A DNA stretch of 52,031 bases, from the NCBI RefSeq assembly GCF_022815605.1, contig NZ_JALGRP010000015.1, positions 1 through 52,031 of the forward strand, given 5' to 3'. Made by a program: the position numbers and the translations under genes. Every line of letters starts with the position of its first letter. Within the stretch, counting starts at the first letter, position 1. This document shows positions 24,029-31,697 of this stretch, piece after piece. The stretch comes from Microbacterium sp. VKM Ac-2923. Its GTDB lineage: Bacteria > Actinomycetota > Actinomycetes > Actinomycetales > Microbacteriaceae. The notes under the pieces were generated by a model. The model did not search any database, had not been told where the DNA came from, and worked only from the letters and a program-made list of their open reading frames with translations.

Positions 24029-25204
24029 GTGTCGACGGCCCATGATGTGACACGGCGGGATGCCATCGCGCAGTACCGACTGATCGGTGAACCCGCCGAG
24101 CCCGACCTGCAGGGGCTCGTCGAGCTGGCCGCCGCCGTGTGTCGCGTGCCGACCGCGGTCATCAACATCATCGACGACCGCATGCAGCATCAGATCGCCG
24201 CGGTCGGCGTCCAGGCGGCCTCGTGCGCGCGCGAGGACTCGATGTGCGCGGCCGTGATCGCCGACCCTCGTCGCGTCGTCGTGTCCGATGCGCGTCTCGA
24301 CCACCGTTTCGCCGCGAACCCCTTCGTCACCGGCGAGATCGCGTACACGCGGTTCTACGCGTCGAGCCCGCTCATCACGCCCGCGGGCGTTGCGATCGGA
24401 ACCCTCTGCGTCTTCGACTCCGAGGTGGGCGAGCTCACGGACGTCTCGGCGCGTGGCCTCGATCTGCTTGCGCACCAAGTCATCGACGTGCTCGAACTCC
24501 GGCGCGTCCAGCGGGAGCTGCTGCAGTCGAACGCGCTGCTCGAAGATTTCGCGGTCCAGGTCAGCCACGACCTGCGCAACCCCCTCACCGCTCTCGCCGG
24601 TTTCCTCGAGATCGCCGCCGACAGCCCGGAGATGGCGGCTGCCCCGCGGGCCGCCTCCTCTCTCGCGCGCGCGGAAGCGGCGGCCACGCGCATGTCGAGC
24701 ATGGTCACGGACCTTCTGGATTTCGCGCGCATGGGCGGGGCGAGGCCGCACATCACCGACGTCGACATCGCCGACACGGTGGATGCCGTCTTGGAGGACC
24801 TCGACGGCGCGCTCGTGCGCACGGGAGCCGAGGTCTCGGTCGCGGCGTCCACCTTCGTGCGCGGTGACGACACCCTGTTGCGCGTCCTGCTGCAGAATCT
24901 CATCGCCAATGCGGTGAAGTTCACCGTCGCCGCCGAGAGGGTTCCCCGCATCCGCGTGAGCGTCGAGACGCTGCCGGACGGATGGCGCATCAGCGTCGAC
25001 GACAACGGCGACGCCCTCCCCGCGGAGTTGCGCGACCGGGTGTTCGAGCCGATGCAGCGCGGGCACGGCGGCGAGGTCCAGGGCATCGGCATCGGCCTGG
25101 CCACGTGCCGGCGCATCGTCGAGGCGCACGGCGGGTCCATCGGCCTCGGCGCGTCGCCCGCAGGCGGGACGCGCGCGTGGTTCGTGCTCCCCTCCGCGGC
25201 GTGA
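24029..25204 (+). CDS. Soluble GAF-domain sensor histidine kinase
   Basis: A 391-residue kinase with no transmembrane segment, so it senses an internal signal. A GAF domain covers about residues 27-155 (Cys66, Cys73 in SCAREDSMC look like possible ligand residues), the HisKA dimerisation domain holds phospho-acceptor His180 in VSHDLRNPLTA, and the HATPase domain has the N-box NLIANAVKF, GIGLATCRRIV and the D-box DNGD. No response regulator gene is nearby, making it an orphan kinase. GTG start with GAGGGGA at five bases. Confidence 0.85.
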   Translation: MSTAHDVTRRDAIAQYRLIGEPAEPDLQGLVELAAAVCRVPTAVINIIDDRMQHQIAAVGVQAASCAREDSMCAAVIADPRRVVVSDARLDHRFAANPFVTGEIAYTRFYASSPLITPAGVAIGTLCVFDSEVGELTDVSARGLDLLAHQVIDVLELRRVQRELLQSNALLEDFAVQVSHDLRNPLTALAGFLEIAADSPEMAAAPRAASSLARAEAAATRMSSMVTDLLDFARMGGARPHITDVDIADTVDAVLEDLDGALVRTGAEVSVAASTFVRGDDTLLRVLLQNLIANAVKFTVAAERVPRIRVSVETLPDGWRISVDDNGDALPAELRDRVFEPMQRGHGGEVQGIGIGLATCRRIVEAHGGSIGLGASPAGGTRAWFVLPSAA

Positions 25205-25272
25205 GCAGCCCGCCGCGGTACCGGGCGGCGTGCTGTGGCGCAACCTCCGAGACCGCCGACGACGGCGGGCCG

Positions 25273-25278
25273 TAGCGT
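25273..25278 (+). promoter_or_regulatory. -10 box of the SRPBCC-oxidoreductase pair
   Basis: TAGCGT 60 bases before the ATG at 25339; GAGAGGA lies closer to the start. Confidence 0.35.
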
Positions 25279-25338
25279 GGGGGGTGCCGCATCTTCCGTG
25301 CCGCGGCATCCACCCCACCGCGTCGAGAGGAAAAACCC

Positions 25339-25842
25339 ATGGCACGCAACGTGCGACTGCTGCACTGCACCCCGGACGACGTGTTCCGCGTTCTTGCGAA
25401 CGGGTGGCTCTACCCGCTGTGGGTCGTGGGCACCTCGCGTATGCGCGACGTCGACGACACGTGGCCCGCTGCGGGCTCCACGCTGCACCACTCCTTCGGG
25501 TCCTGGCCCCTGCTGGTGAACGACACCACCGTGATGCGCGTATGGGAGCCCCCCTACCGTGCCGTGATGGAGCCGCACGGCGGCCCCATCGGCATCGCCC
25601 GCGTCGCGATCGATGTCGCACCCCGCGGGGATGCGTGCGTCGTGCGCATCCAGGAGGAGCCGGTCAGCGGCCCCACCCGCATCCTTCCCGATGTCGTGTT
25701 CGACGCGATCACGAGGTGGCGCAACGCCGAGACGCTGCACCGTCTGGCCTATCTCGCCGAGGGAGGGGCTCCCGGTACCGTCGGGGGCGCCGACGCCATC
25801 GGGCACGAGTCCACCGCGGAGAAGGAGCCGATCGACCGATGA
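25339..25842 (+). CDS. SRPBCC family (START-like) protein
   Basis: A 167-residue lipid/polyketide-binding fold: TPDDVFRVLANGWLYPLWVVGTSRMRDVD is the N-terminal helix-strand pattern, with a predicted hydrophobic cavity. Such proteins bind or cyclise hydrophobic ligands. Its last codons overlap the FAD oxidoreductase by ATGA, so the ligand may be the oxidoreductase's substrate or product. RBS GAGAGGA nine bases before the ATG. Confidence 0.75.
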   Translation: MARNVRLLHCTPDDVFRVLANGWLYPLWVVGTSRMRDVDDTWPAAGSTLHHSFGSWPLLVNDTTVMRVWEPPYRAVMEPHGGPIGIARVAIDVAPRGDACVVRIQEEPVSGPTRILPDVVFDAITRWRNAETLHRLAYLAEGGAPGTVGGADAIGHESTAEKEPIDR

Positions 25843-27320
25843 GCGAGAGCTACGACGCGATCATCGTCGGCTCCGGCCCCAATGGCCTGGCGGCGGCCGT
25901 CACGCTCGCGCGCGCGGGGCTGTCAGTGGCGGTCTACGAGAGGGCATCGTCCTTCGGGGGAGCGTCGTCGACCGCTGAACTCACCCTTCCGGGCTTCCAC
26001 CACGACGTCGGATCGGCCGTTCATCCGCTCGCGCTGGAATCCTGGTTCTTCCGGGAGTTCGGTCTGGACCGTCGCATCCGTCTCGTCGTCCCCGAGGTCT
26101 CGTACGCCCACCCGCTCGACGGGGGGCATGCGGCGCTGGCCTTCCGGGACCTCTCTCGCACCGCGGCGGGTCTCGGCGTCGACGGTCCCGCATACGAGCG
26201 GTTGATGCGTCCCCTCGTCGACCGCCTCCGGGGAATCGCCGACTTCACCGGGAATGCGCTGCTGCGGATCCCGGGCGATCCCCTCGCGGCGACGTTCTTC
26301 GGCATCCGGTCCCTCGAGCAGGGGGGACCGTGGTGGAACGCGCGCTTCCGCGAGGAGGTTGCGCCGAGCCTCATCACGGGTGTCTCCGCGCACACGATCC
26401 TGCATCAGCCGAGCCTGGCCGCGGGAGGGGCGGGCCTGGTCCTGGCCACGTACGGACACGGCCGGGGCTGGCCGATTCCGATCGGGGGCAGTCAGGCGAT
26501 CGCGGACGCGATGATCTCCGACATCCGAGATCACGGGGGAGTGCTGCACGCGGGGGTCGAGGTGACTTCTCTCGACGAGCTCCCGCCGGCGCGGGCGGTG
26601 CTGCTGGACACGACGCCGCGGTCGTTGATCCGTCTGGCGGGGGATCGGATGCCGACGACCTATCGCCGTGCCCTGGAGCGCTTCCGGTACGGCGGCGGCG
26701 TGGCGAAGGTCGACTTCGCCCTGTCGGAGCCGGTGCCGTGGGCGAGCGCCGACGTCGCACGGTCGGGAACGGTGCATGTCGGAGGGACGCGGGCCGAGAT
26801 CGCCGCGGCCGAGAACGCCGTCGCTCGGGGCGATCTGCCCGACGCCCCGTACGTCCTCGCCGCTCAGCCTTCGCTGTTCGATGCCACCCGCGCGCCGGAG
26901 GGGGCGCACGTGCTGTGGGCCTACACACATGTGCCGGCGGGGAGCCCCGCCGACCGCGAAGCGGCGATCGTGGCGCAGATCGAGCGCTTCGCGCCGGGGT
27001 TTCGTGACACGATCCTGGCCTCCGCCTCTCGCACGGCGGTGGACATCGAGGCATGGAACCCCAACTTCCCCGGCGGAGACATCTCGGCGGGAGCGCCGAC
27101 CTTCTCGCAACTCCTCGGTCGTCCCGTGTACAGCCCCGACCCCTGGCGTACGCCCCTGCGGGGCGTGTACCTGTGCTCGTCGTCGACGAGCCCGGGTCCG
27201 GGCGTGCACGGTCTTGCGGGCTGGCAGGCCGCCCTGAGCGCCCTGCGCCATGAGTTCGGCACGCGCCTGCGGCCGAGGCTGGCTCCGCGCGAGGATCAGC
27301 TCCTCGCCGCGGAATCCTGA
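25839..27320 (+). CDS. FAD-dependent oxidoreductase (phytoene desaturase-like)
   Basis: A 493-residue flavoprotein of the amine oxidase/phytoene dehydrogenase superfamily. The dinucleotide motif IIVGSGPNGLAAAV is at residues 8-21; a Glu for ribose binding follows (YERASSFGGASS). A C-terminal STSPGPGVHGLAG block closes the FAD site. The group includes carotenoid desaturases and uncharacterised 'NAD(P)/FAD-dependent oxidoreductases'; no carotenoid synthesis gene is nearby, so the substrate is open. Translationally coupled to the SRPBCC gene. Confidence 0.8.
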   Translation: MSESYDAIIVGSGPNGLAAAVTLARAGLSVAVYERASSFGGASSTAELTLPGFHHDVGSAVHPLALESWFFREFGLDRRIRLVVPEVSYAHPLDGGHAALAFRDLSRTAAGLGVDGPAYERLMRPLVDRLRGIADFTGNALLRIPGDPLAATFFGIRSLEQGGPWWNARFREEVAPSLITGVSAHTILHQPSLAAGGAGLVLATYGHGRGWPIPIGGSQAIADAMISDIRDHGGVLHAGVEVTSLDELPPARAVLLDTTPRSLIRLAGDRMPTTYRRALERFRYGGGVAKVDFALSEPVPWASADVARSGTVHVGGTRAEIAAAENAVARGDLPDAPYVLAAQPSLFDATRAPEGAHVLWAYTHVPAGSPADREAAIVAQIERFAPGFRDTILASASRTAVDIEAWNPNFPGGDISAGAPTFSQLLGRPVYSPDPWRTPLRGVYLCSSSTSPGPGVHGLAGWQAALSALRHEFGTRLRPRLAPREDQLLAAES

Positions 27321-27321
27321 C

Positions 27322-28143
27322 GTGCCGGAGGGTGACAGCGTCTTCCGTCTGAGGCGACGTCTGGAGACGGCGACGCGAGGTGCTCGGGTGGTCGACGGCG
27401 AGCTCAGATCCGGCGCCGCCGCAGGCCATTCGCTTGCGGGGCGGTCGATCCGCGAGTACGACACCCACGGCAAGCACCTGCTCACGCGCTTCGACGACGG
27501 CTGGACCCTGCACACGCACCTGCGGATGCAGGGCGGCTGGACGATCACCCGGCCGGGCCGGGCGCTGCCGCGCGCGGCGCGCGAGAAGGCGCGCGTACGC
27601 CTCCGTCTCGACGACGGCCGTGAGGTGTGGGGGCTCGACCTCCCGGTCGTCGAGCTCGTACCGACCGTGCGGGAGCGCGACGTCGTGGGGTTCCTCGGGC
27701 CGGATCCCCTGAGAGAGGACTGGGACGCTGCGGAGGCCGTGCGTCGACTGTCCGCGCGACCCGATCGGCCGTTCGTGGCGACGCTTCTCGATCAGACGCG
27801 GATCGCCGGGCTCGGCAATCTCTGGGTGAACGAGCTGGCGTTCCTCCGTGGCATCCATCCGTTCGCGCCGATCGGCGCCACCGACATCGACGCCCTCGTC
27901 GCGCTGGCGGCGCGGTGCCTGCGGATCTCGGCCACGGTCCCGGGAATGTACCAAGTGACCACCGGCGATCGTCGGGCGGGGTCGTCGCATTGGGTCGCAG
28001 GCCGCGCCGGGCGAGCGTGCCTCCGCTGTGGCACACGGGTTCGCGTGCGCGACGAGGTGGCGAACGACCCCGAGCAGCGCCGGACCTGGTGGTGCCCGGG
28101 GTGTCAGCCCCTGCCGGGCGACGGGCGCGTCGCAACGCTCTGA
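27322..28143 (+). CDS. Nei/Fpg family DNA glycosylase-AP lyase
   Basis: A 273-residue base-excision repair enzyme. After removal of the initiator Met, Pro2-Glu3 (PEGDSV) are the catalytic nucleophile and acid; the start GTG at 27322 is therefore certain. The helix-two-turn-helix holds the invariant QTRIAGLGNLWVNE; a CxxC...CxxC zinc finger (CLRCG, CPGCQ) is near the C-terminus. PEGDS rather than PELPE points to the endonuclease VIII (Nei2) type, which excises oxidised pyrimidines. It starts one base after the oxidoreductase stop. Confidence 0.88.
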   Translation: MPEGDSVFRLRRRLETATRGARVVDGELRSGAAAGHSLAGRSIREYDTHGKHLLTRFDDGWTLHTHLRMQGGWTITRPGRALPRAAREKARVRLRLDDGREVWGLDLPVVELVPTVRERDVVGFLGPDPLREDWDAAEAVRRLSARPDRPFVATLLDQTRIAGLGNLWVNELAFLRGIHPFAPIGATDIDALVALAARCLRISATVPGMYQVTTGDRRAGSSHWVAGRAGRACLRCGTRVRVRDEVANDPEQRRTWWCPGCQPLPGDGRVATL

Positions 28144-28361
28144 GGGAGCCGCCGTATGGGGGAGGAGCGCGTGAGTCCTCGCGACGGCGAGAGAGCGGTT
28201 GCCGCCACGTCGCTCGCGAACACCAGTCGTTGACTGGGTGATGTGTCAGGTGAACATCAGTCGTGCCACCTGCTCCCGCGCTCAGCCACGCCGACCGATG
28301 AACGCGCCCCGTGTCACCCTGATGCGGCAGAGACCGCGTCGGCGGTACGGAGGGACGAGAG
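28144..28361. other. Gene-free leader of the Ig-like protein
   Basis: 218 bases without a convincing ORF. Two CAGTCGT-containing segments (near 28221 and 28257) lie around a TTGACT hexamer that could be a -35, but no clear -10 is found at the right distance. Confidence 0.3.
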
Positions 28362-29099
28362 ATGACTCACAAAGGCCTTATCGACATCGGGCAAGAGCGT
28401 GATCGCCGCGGGATCACCGAACCGACACGGAGGTCGATGATTTCCGCCACCGTTCTGGCGGTACCCGCTTTCGTCGCCGTGACCTCGACCCCCGCCTTCG
28501 CCGCCAGTGCATCCGTTCTGACGCTCCAGGTGTCACCGGTGTCCGGGGCGCCCGTCGGGGGCAATGTGAGCGTCACGGGCAAATACGAGGGCGCGGTACG
28601 CGGGCAACGTCTGACCCTGTCGAGCTCCGACCCGAACGTCACGCTGGCGCGCACGTCCTTCTCCCTGACGACCGCCGGAACGTTCTCGACGACGGCGGCG
28701 ATCAAGAGAGTCAAGACGTCCACTACGGCCACCATCACCGCCGCGTCCAACGGCGTGACGACGTCAGCACCTTTCTCCTACGTCTTCACGCCCGTCGCGT
28801 CCATCTCCGTCGCTCTCTCGAGGTCGTTCTCGGGCGACACGCAGCAGTACTACATCAATGTGTCCGGGAAGCTCAGTGCAGCCAATGGCGACGGCGTCCC
28901 GTACCGCACGGTGTCGATCACATCCAGCGAGGGCGGGACCTGGCGGACCGATCTCGGAGGCAACACCCCCGACAGCTCCTCCACGGGGAACTACACCTCT
29001 CAGATGTACCTGAACAGCGGCGGAGCGCGAACGATCACGTTCACCGTCACGTACGAGGGTGTGTCCGAATCAGGGTCGATCGCGATCGCCGGATCGTAG
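28362..29099 (+). CDS. Secreted Ig-like domain protein
   Basis: A 245-residue exported protein. A long n-region ends in TRRSMIS, a twin-Arg motif, followed by a hydrophobic core and AFAAS cleavage site near residue 48; Tat export is possible. The mature protein is Ser/Thr/Val-rich beta-strand sequence in two Ig-like repeats (roughly 50-145 and 147-245), with no enzymatic motif. RBS GGAGGG seven bases before the ATG. No anchor is visible, so it is likely released or loosely wall-bound. Confidence 0.68.
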   Translation: MTHKGLIDIGQERDRRGITEPTRRSMISATVLAVPAFVAVTSTPAFAASASVLTLQVSPVSGAPVGGNVSVTGKYEGAVRGQRLTLSSSDPNVTLARTSFSLTTAGTFSTTAAIKRVKTSTTATITAASNGVTTSAPFSYVFTPVASISVALSRSFSGDTQQYYINVSGKLSAANGDGVPYRTVSITSSEGGTWRTDLGGNTPDSSSTGNYTSQMYLNSGGARTITFTVTYEGVSESGSIAIAGS

Positions 29100-29140
29100 G
29101 GATCCCGGATCGGGAGCGGCCGTCGTCGGCGAAACTCTGA

Positions 29141-29302
29141 TCAGCCGATGTCGCCGGCGGGCGAGCCGTCGGCGGTCGCCGCATCATCGGCGTCCTTTTG
29201 TGCAGCGGCACCTTCTTCAGGCGACTCACTGCCTGAGCCGTTCGACGTATCGTCCGGCGCGGTGCCGTGGTCGTCGTTCGAGTGACCGTCGTGGTGTGTC
29301 AT
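29141..29302 (-). CDS. Small acidic hydrophilic protein
   Basis: A 53-residue peptide beginning THHDGHSNDDHG, rich in Asp, Ser, Gly and Ala. The N-terminal His/Asp cluster could bind metal. A GGAG ribosome binding site about six bases before the ATG supports translation. Function unknown; disordered. It lies between an Ig-like secreted protein and the DUF7882-like unit. Confidence 0.5.
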   Translation of the reverse strand: MTHHDGHSNDDHGTAPDDTSNGSGSESPEEGAAAQKDADDAATADGSPAGDIG

Positions 29303-29396
29303 GGGTGCTCCATCCTTCGCGTGGGAGGTTCGACGTTGGCACGCCGTACCCGTGGTGTCCAGGGGGTCGACGCAGGTCGCTTTCTCCGGTCGCGCC

Positions 29397-29420
29397 GGTC
29401 CCGCGAGGCCTGCCGGGACC
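29397..29420 (-). terminator. Possible terminator after the DUF7882-like unit
   Basis: GGTCCCG and CGGGACC form a seven-pair stem with a ten-base loop beyond the last gene of the unit. No U-tract. Confidence 0.3.
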
Positions 29421-29454
29421 GCCGAGCTCGCTCGGGCCGGCCCTCCCATCGCCG

Positions 29455-29796
29455 TCAGAGGTACGGGGCGAGCGCGCCCGCGGTCAGACCGAGGGCGAGG
29501 GCCGTCCCTCCCACCGCGGTCGCGGTCACCATCGTCGCTCGATCCCGACGGCGGCGCCGCGAGACATTCGCCGGGTGCGTTGTCGATCGCAGGGAGGACT
29601 TCGCCGTGGTGAGGGCGTCGTAGCGGCCGACGGGCACACCATGCGCATCGCGTGCGACGAACCCGCCGGCCACGGCATCGACGCAACCGAAGTACTCGCC
29701 GCCGCGGTGAGCGACCCAGAAGCCCGCGTCGACCTTCGCCCAGAAGACGCGCACGGATGCGAGGGGAGTGGCGGATTCCGCGAAGGTCACGGCCAC
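29455..29796 (-). CDS. Hypothetical protein with C-terminal membrane segment
   Basis: A 113-residue protein: a compact N-terminal half (LASVRVFWAKVDAGFWVAHRGGEYFGCVD, VPVGRYDALTTAKSSL), then an Arg-rich stretch RRRRRDR and a hydrophobic helix TATAVGGTALALGLTAGALA. It is a tail-anchored type with a positively charged flank. The GTG at 29796 is one base beyond the DUF7882-like stop, hence coupled; a second GTG at 29790 is possible. No known domain. Confidence 0.58.
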   Translation of the reverse strand: MAVTFAESATPLASVRVFWAKVDAGFWVAHRGGEYFGCVDAVAGGFVARDAHGVPVGRYDALTTAKSSLRSTTHPANVSRRRRRDRATMVTATAVGGTALALGLTAGALAPYL

Positions 29797-29797
29797 G

Positions 29798-30175
29798 TCA
29801 GGCCGCCGCGGAGAGAGCGCGGTTGCGACCACCTGCGGAGCGGGCGGGCGTGGCCCGCGGGCCGTGTCCGGCTCCGGGGATCTGAGCGGCCAGGTCGACC
29901 GTGAGACCCGCGGAGGAATTCGCCATGTCCGCCATGTTCTTGAGCGTGGTGGTGTCCAGCGACTCGGGCTCGGCGGAGTCGAAGACGAACCGCAACGCGA
30001 TGGCCGGCTGCAACCAGAGGGTGGAACGACCGGGGGCGCCGTCGACGTGGGTCCAGTTGAGGGTGAAGCTCTCGCTCCGGCGCAGCTTGGTGGTCGCGAC
30101 CACCTTGATGTGCGAGAGAAGCCGGTCGGGGATGCGGATCGACTCGGTCGACGTCCCGTAGTACAGGTGGCCCAT
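29798..30175 (-). CDS. DUF7882-like protein (often mislabelled ATP-dependent DNA ligase)
   Basis: A 125-residue protein with GHLYYGTSTESIRIPDRLLSHIKVV, LRRSESFTLNWTH, and GRSTLWLQPAIALRFVFDSAEPESLD, a very conserved Microbacteriaceae family. Databases sometimes call it DNA ligase, but no ligase motif (KxDG) is present. The last 30 residues (Ala/Arg/Pro-rich) are variable. AAGGGAG stands before the ATG, and TATGTT (minus, 30217-30212) is a candidate -10. It is divergent from the MarR gene and shares its operator region. Confidence 0.65.
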   Translation of the reverse strand: MGHLYYGTSTESIRIPDRLLSHIKVVATTKLRRSESFTLNWTHVDGAPGRSTLWLQPAIALRFVFDSAEPESLDTTTLKNMADMANSSAGLTVDLAAQIPGAGHGPRATPARSAGGRNRALSAAA

Positions 30176-30211
30176 GGGGTGCTCCCTTCGAAAGCGATTA
30201 GCTGCCCTGAG

Positions 30212-30263
30212 AACATACTTGGTGAGTAACTAGTTTTCCTAACTATTATTTCTGTTGTATAGT
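30212..30263. promoter_or_regulatory. Divergent promoters and MarR operator region
   Basis: This AT-rich island holds TATGTT (minus strand, 30217-30212) for the DUF7882-like gene and TATAGT (30258-30263) for marR. Between them, TAACTAGTT (30227-30235, with AACTAGTT a perfect palindrome) and TAACTATTA (30240-30248) form a 13-base-period direct repeat. The MarR-type regulator encoded next door is the natural binder and would control both directions. Confidence 0.55.
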
Positions 30264-30287
30264 CGCCAGAAGCGTGAGGAGAGTGCC

Positions 30288-30842
30288 ATGACAGACGTCG
30301 ATACCTCTCTCCGTGCACAAGAGTCAGCGGCATCCGGTGGTCAGCCCACTTACTGGTACGGCGATGAGCCGGCTGATGGTCGGCAGCGCAGCAAGGCCGT
30401 CCTCGAGGCGCTGCGCGTCTACCGTGCCGCTGAGGTGGCGATGCGCCGTCGTACCCGCGACTCGATGTCGATGGGCGAGAACGAACTCCTCGTCCTGCGG
30501 TATCTGCTGCGTGATTCTCAGCGGCAGGTGCGTCCGGGTGAACTCACCCGATACCTCGGTCTGTCGACGGCCTCGACGACGGCGATCCTCGACCGGCTGG
30601 AACGATCCGGTCACATCACACGTGCGGCGAACCCCGATGATCGACGCAGCATCTTCATCGCTGCCACACCCCGGGCCGACGCCGAAGTGCGTCAGACGCT
30701 GGGCAATATGCACGGCCGCATGCTCTCCGCCGTCATCGACATGACGCCCACCGAGTCCGCGGCCGTCGTCTCGTTCCTGCAGCGCATGATCGACGCCGTC
30801 GACGGTGTCGCCGTCGAAATCCCGGCGGTCGATTCACCGTGA
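30288..30842 (+). CDS. MarR family transcriptional regulator
   Basis: A 184-residue winged-helix regulator. The DNA-binding wing and recognition helix lie at about 75-130: ENELLVLRYLLRD, PGELTRYLGLSTASTTAILDRLERSGHITRAANPDDRRS, with the typical DxRS wing. The first 40 residues are an extra tail. The ATG at 30288 has GAGGAG nine bases upstream; an upstream ATG at 30255 overlaps the -10 and is rejected. Probably autoregulatory and controls the divergent DUF7882-like gene; its ligand is unknown. Confidence 0.87.
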   Translation: MTDVDTSLRAQESAASGGQPTYWYGDEPADGRQRSKAVLEALRVYRAAEVAMRRRTRDSMSMGENELLVLRYLLRDSQRQVRPGELTRYLGLSTASTTAILDRLERSGHITRAANPDDRRSIFIAATPRADAEVRQTLGNMHGRMLSAVIDMTPTESAAVVSFLQRMIDAVDGVAVEIPAVDSP

Positions 30843-31018
30843 TCTACGTGCTCGTCGGCGGCCCGCGCGACGGACAGCACGTGGACGATCTCCCTCGCGG
30901 CTATCGCCTGTCGCTCAGCGATCCCCAACCCGAGCGCTTCGGTGAGTTCGACACGGTGCGCGCGGTGTGGTTCGAACTCGACGAATCCCTATTCCGCACC
31001 GCCCAACGGCGGGACTGA
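30839..31018 (+). CDS. Small protein with a GGPRDGQ motif
   Basis: A 59-residue ORF whose GTG overlaps the marR stop (GTGA). It begins IYVLVGGPRDGQHVDDLP and continues LSLSDPQPERFGEFDTVRAVWFELDES, a recognisable shape of small 'GGPRDGQ' proteins seen in actinobacteria and their phages. Coding character (GC-rich third positions) is good, so it is likely real although short. No function known; co-transcribed with marR. Confidence 0.6.
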   Translation: MIYVLVGGPRDGQHVDDLPRGYRLSLSDPQPERFGEFDTVRAVWFELDESLFRTAQRRD

Positions 31019-31087
31019 GGCGTACCTCACCGGTCGTATCGGGGCAACCCGCCCGCGCCGGGCTTGATCGGGCCGCAGGGTGGGGAA

Positions 31088-31438
31088 ATGCGTTGCGTGA
31101 CCTATGCCGGCGAGACCGTGATCACCACCGACGACGTCGCAGCGTCGCTCATCGAACTGACCGCGGCTACTGCGCGCGAAGGACAGTCCGAGGCCGTCAG
31201 CATCCCCATCGTCACCGAGGCGGGAAAGGTCGCACAGGCGGAGCTGGTGATCGGCGTCGGCAACGACGTCTTGTCCGCCCCCCTCGAATGGGACGACGAG
31301 GAACCCGACTTCGCGGACTTCGCCGTCGAACTGCGCCGACACCGCCTGTTTCCGCGTCGGCGCCTGCAGGCCGTCGAATCCGGCCCGGACGACGATGAGC
31401 CCGTCGAGTGGGATTTCGACCAGCCGACGCAGGCCTGA
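31088..31438 (+). CDS. Hypothetical acidic protein
   Basis: A 116-residue cytoplasmic protein, MRCVTYAGETVITTDDVAASLIELTAATA..., with a strongly acidic C-terminal half (EWDDEEPDFADF, ESGPDDDEPVEWDFD). GGGTGGGG precedes the ATG at 31088; a TTG at 31064 in the same frame lacks one. It sits 69 bases after the GGPRDGQ gene and may belong to the marR transcript. No domain recognised. Confidence 0.6.
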   Translation: MRCVTYAGETVITTDDVAASLIELTAATAREGQSEAVSIPIVTEAGKVAQAELVIGVGNDVLSAPLEWDDEEPDFADFAVELRRHRLFPRRRLQAVESGPDDDEPVEWDFDQPTQA

Positions 31439-31481
31439 CCTCGACGCGGGATGATCCGCGGGTACGCCGTCGCCCCGAGCC

Positions 31482-31511
31482 TTGCCAGAGGTTCTCGGAA
31501 TCCGCTATGTT
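31482..31511 (+). promoter_or_regulatory. Promoter of the rtcB leader transcript
   Basis: TTGCCA (31482-31487) and TATGTT (31506-31511) with an 18-base spacer, one of the clearest -35/-10 pairs in the window. Confidence 0.65.
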
Positions 31512-31530
31512 CGCAAACCTGTGCCAATCG

Positions 31531-31544
31531 GCACGGGAGCTGAG
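31531..31544 (+). promoter_or_regulatory. Small hairpin at the start of the rtcB leader
   Basis: GTGCCAATCGGCAC is a five-pair stem with a four-base loop, about 14 bases before the AAAGGA ribosome binding site of the leader ORF. Confidence 0.4.
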
Positions 31545-31558
31545 AAAGGACGAGGGCG

Positions 31559-31645
31559 ATGACCGCGGAGCGCAATCCCCGTCGAGAGCAGAAGCAGTAC
31601 CTGCCTCTCTTCTCCTCGTCGTACCCTCCGGCGCTGGTCGTCTAG
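31559..31645 (+). CDS. 28-residue leader peptide upstream of rtcB
   Basis: An ORF of 28 codons with a good ribosome binding site (AAAGGA, seven bases before ATG) located between a promoter and an intrinsic terminator. It is basic at first (ERNPRREQKQ), then hydrophobic/aromatic (YLPLFSSSYPPALVV), and ends with TAG 15 bases before the terminator stem. The Pro-Pro near the end is a known stalling context. It probably acts as a sensor of translation for attenuation of rtcB rather than as a protein. Confidence 0.5.
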   Translation: MTAERNPRREQKQYLPLFSSSYPPALVV

Positions 31646-31660
31646 ACACCCGTCTTCTCA

Positions 31661-31697
31661 CGCCCCGCACCTGACAGGTCGGGGCGTTCTCTCTTTC
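31661..31697 (+). terminator. Intrinsic terminator (attenuator) in the rtcB leader
   Basis: CGCCCCG and CGGGGCG enclose an inner ACCT/AGGT stem with a three-base loop, and are followed by TTCTCTCTTT. It is the only terminator in the window with a proper T-rich tract. It lies about 75 bases before the rtcB start. Confidence 0.75.

Noticed and set aside
28199..28402. 67-codon plus-strand ORF before the Ig-like gene
   Set aside because: No RBS, Arg-rich composition, and it runs into the real start.
29455..30333. Frameshifted single gene (DUF7882-like plus tail-anchored protein)
   Set aside because: Each part has its own start or stop and family-like length; the overlap looks like ordinary coupling, not a frameshift.
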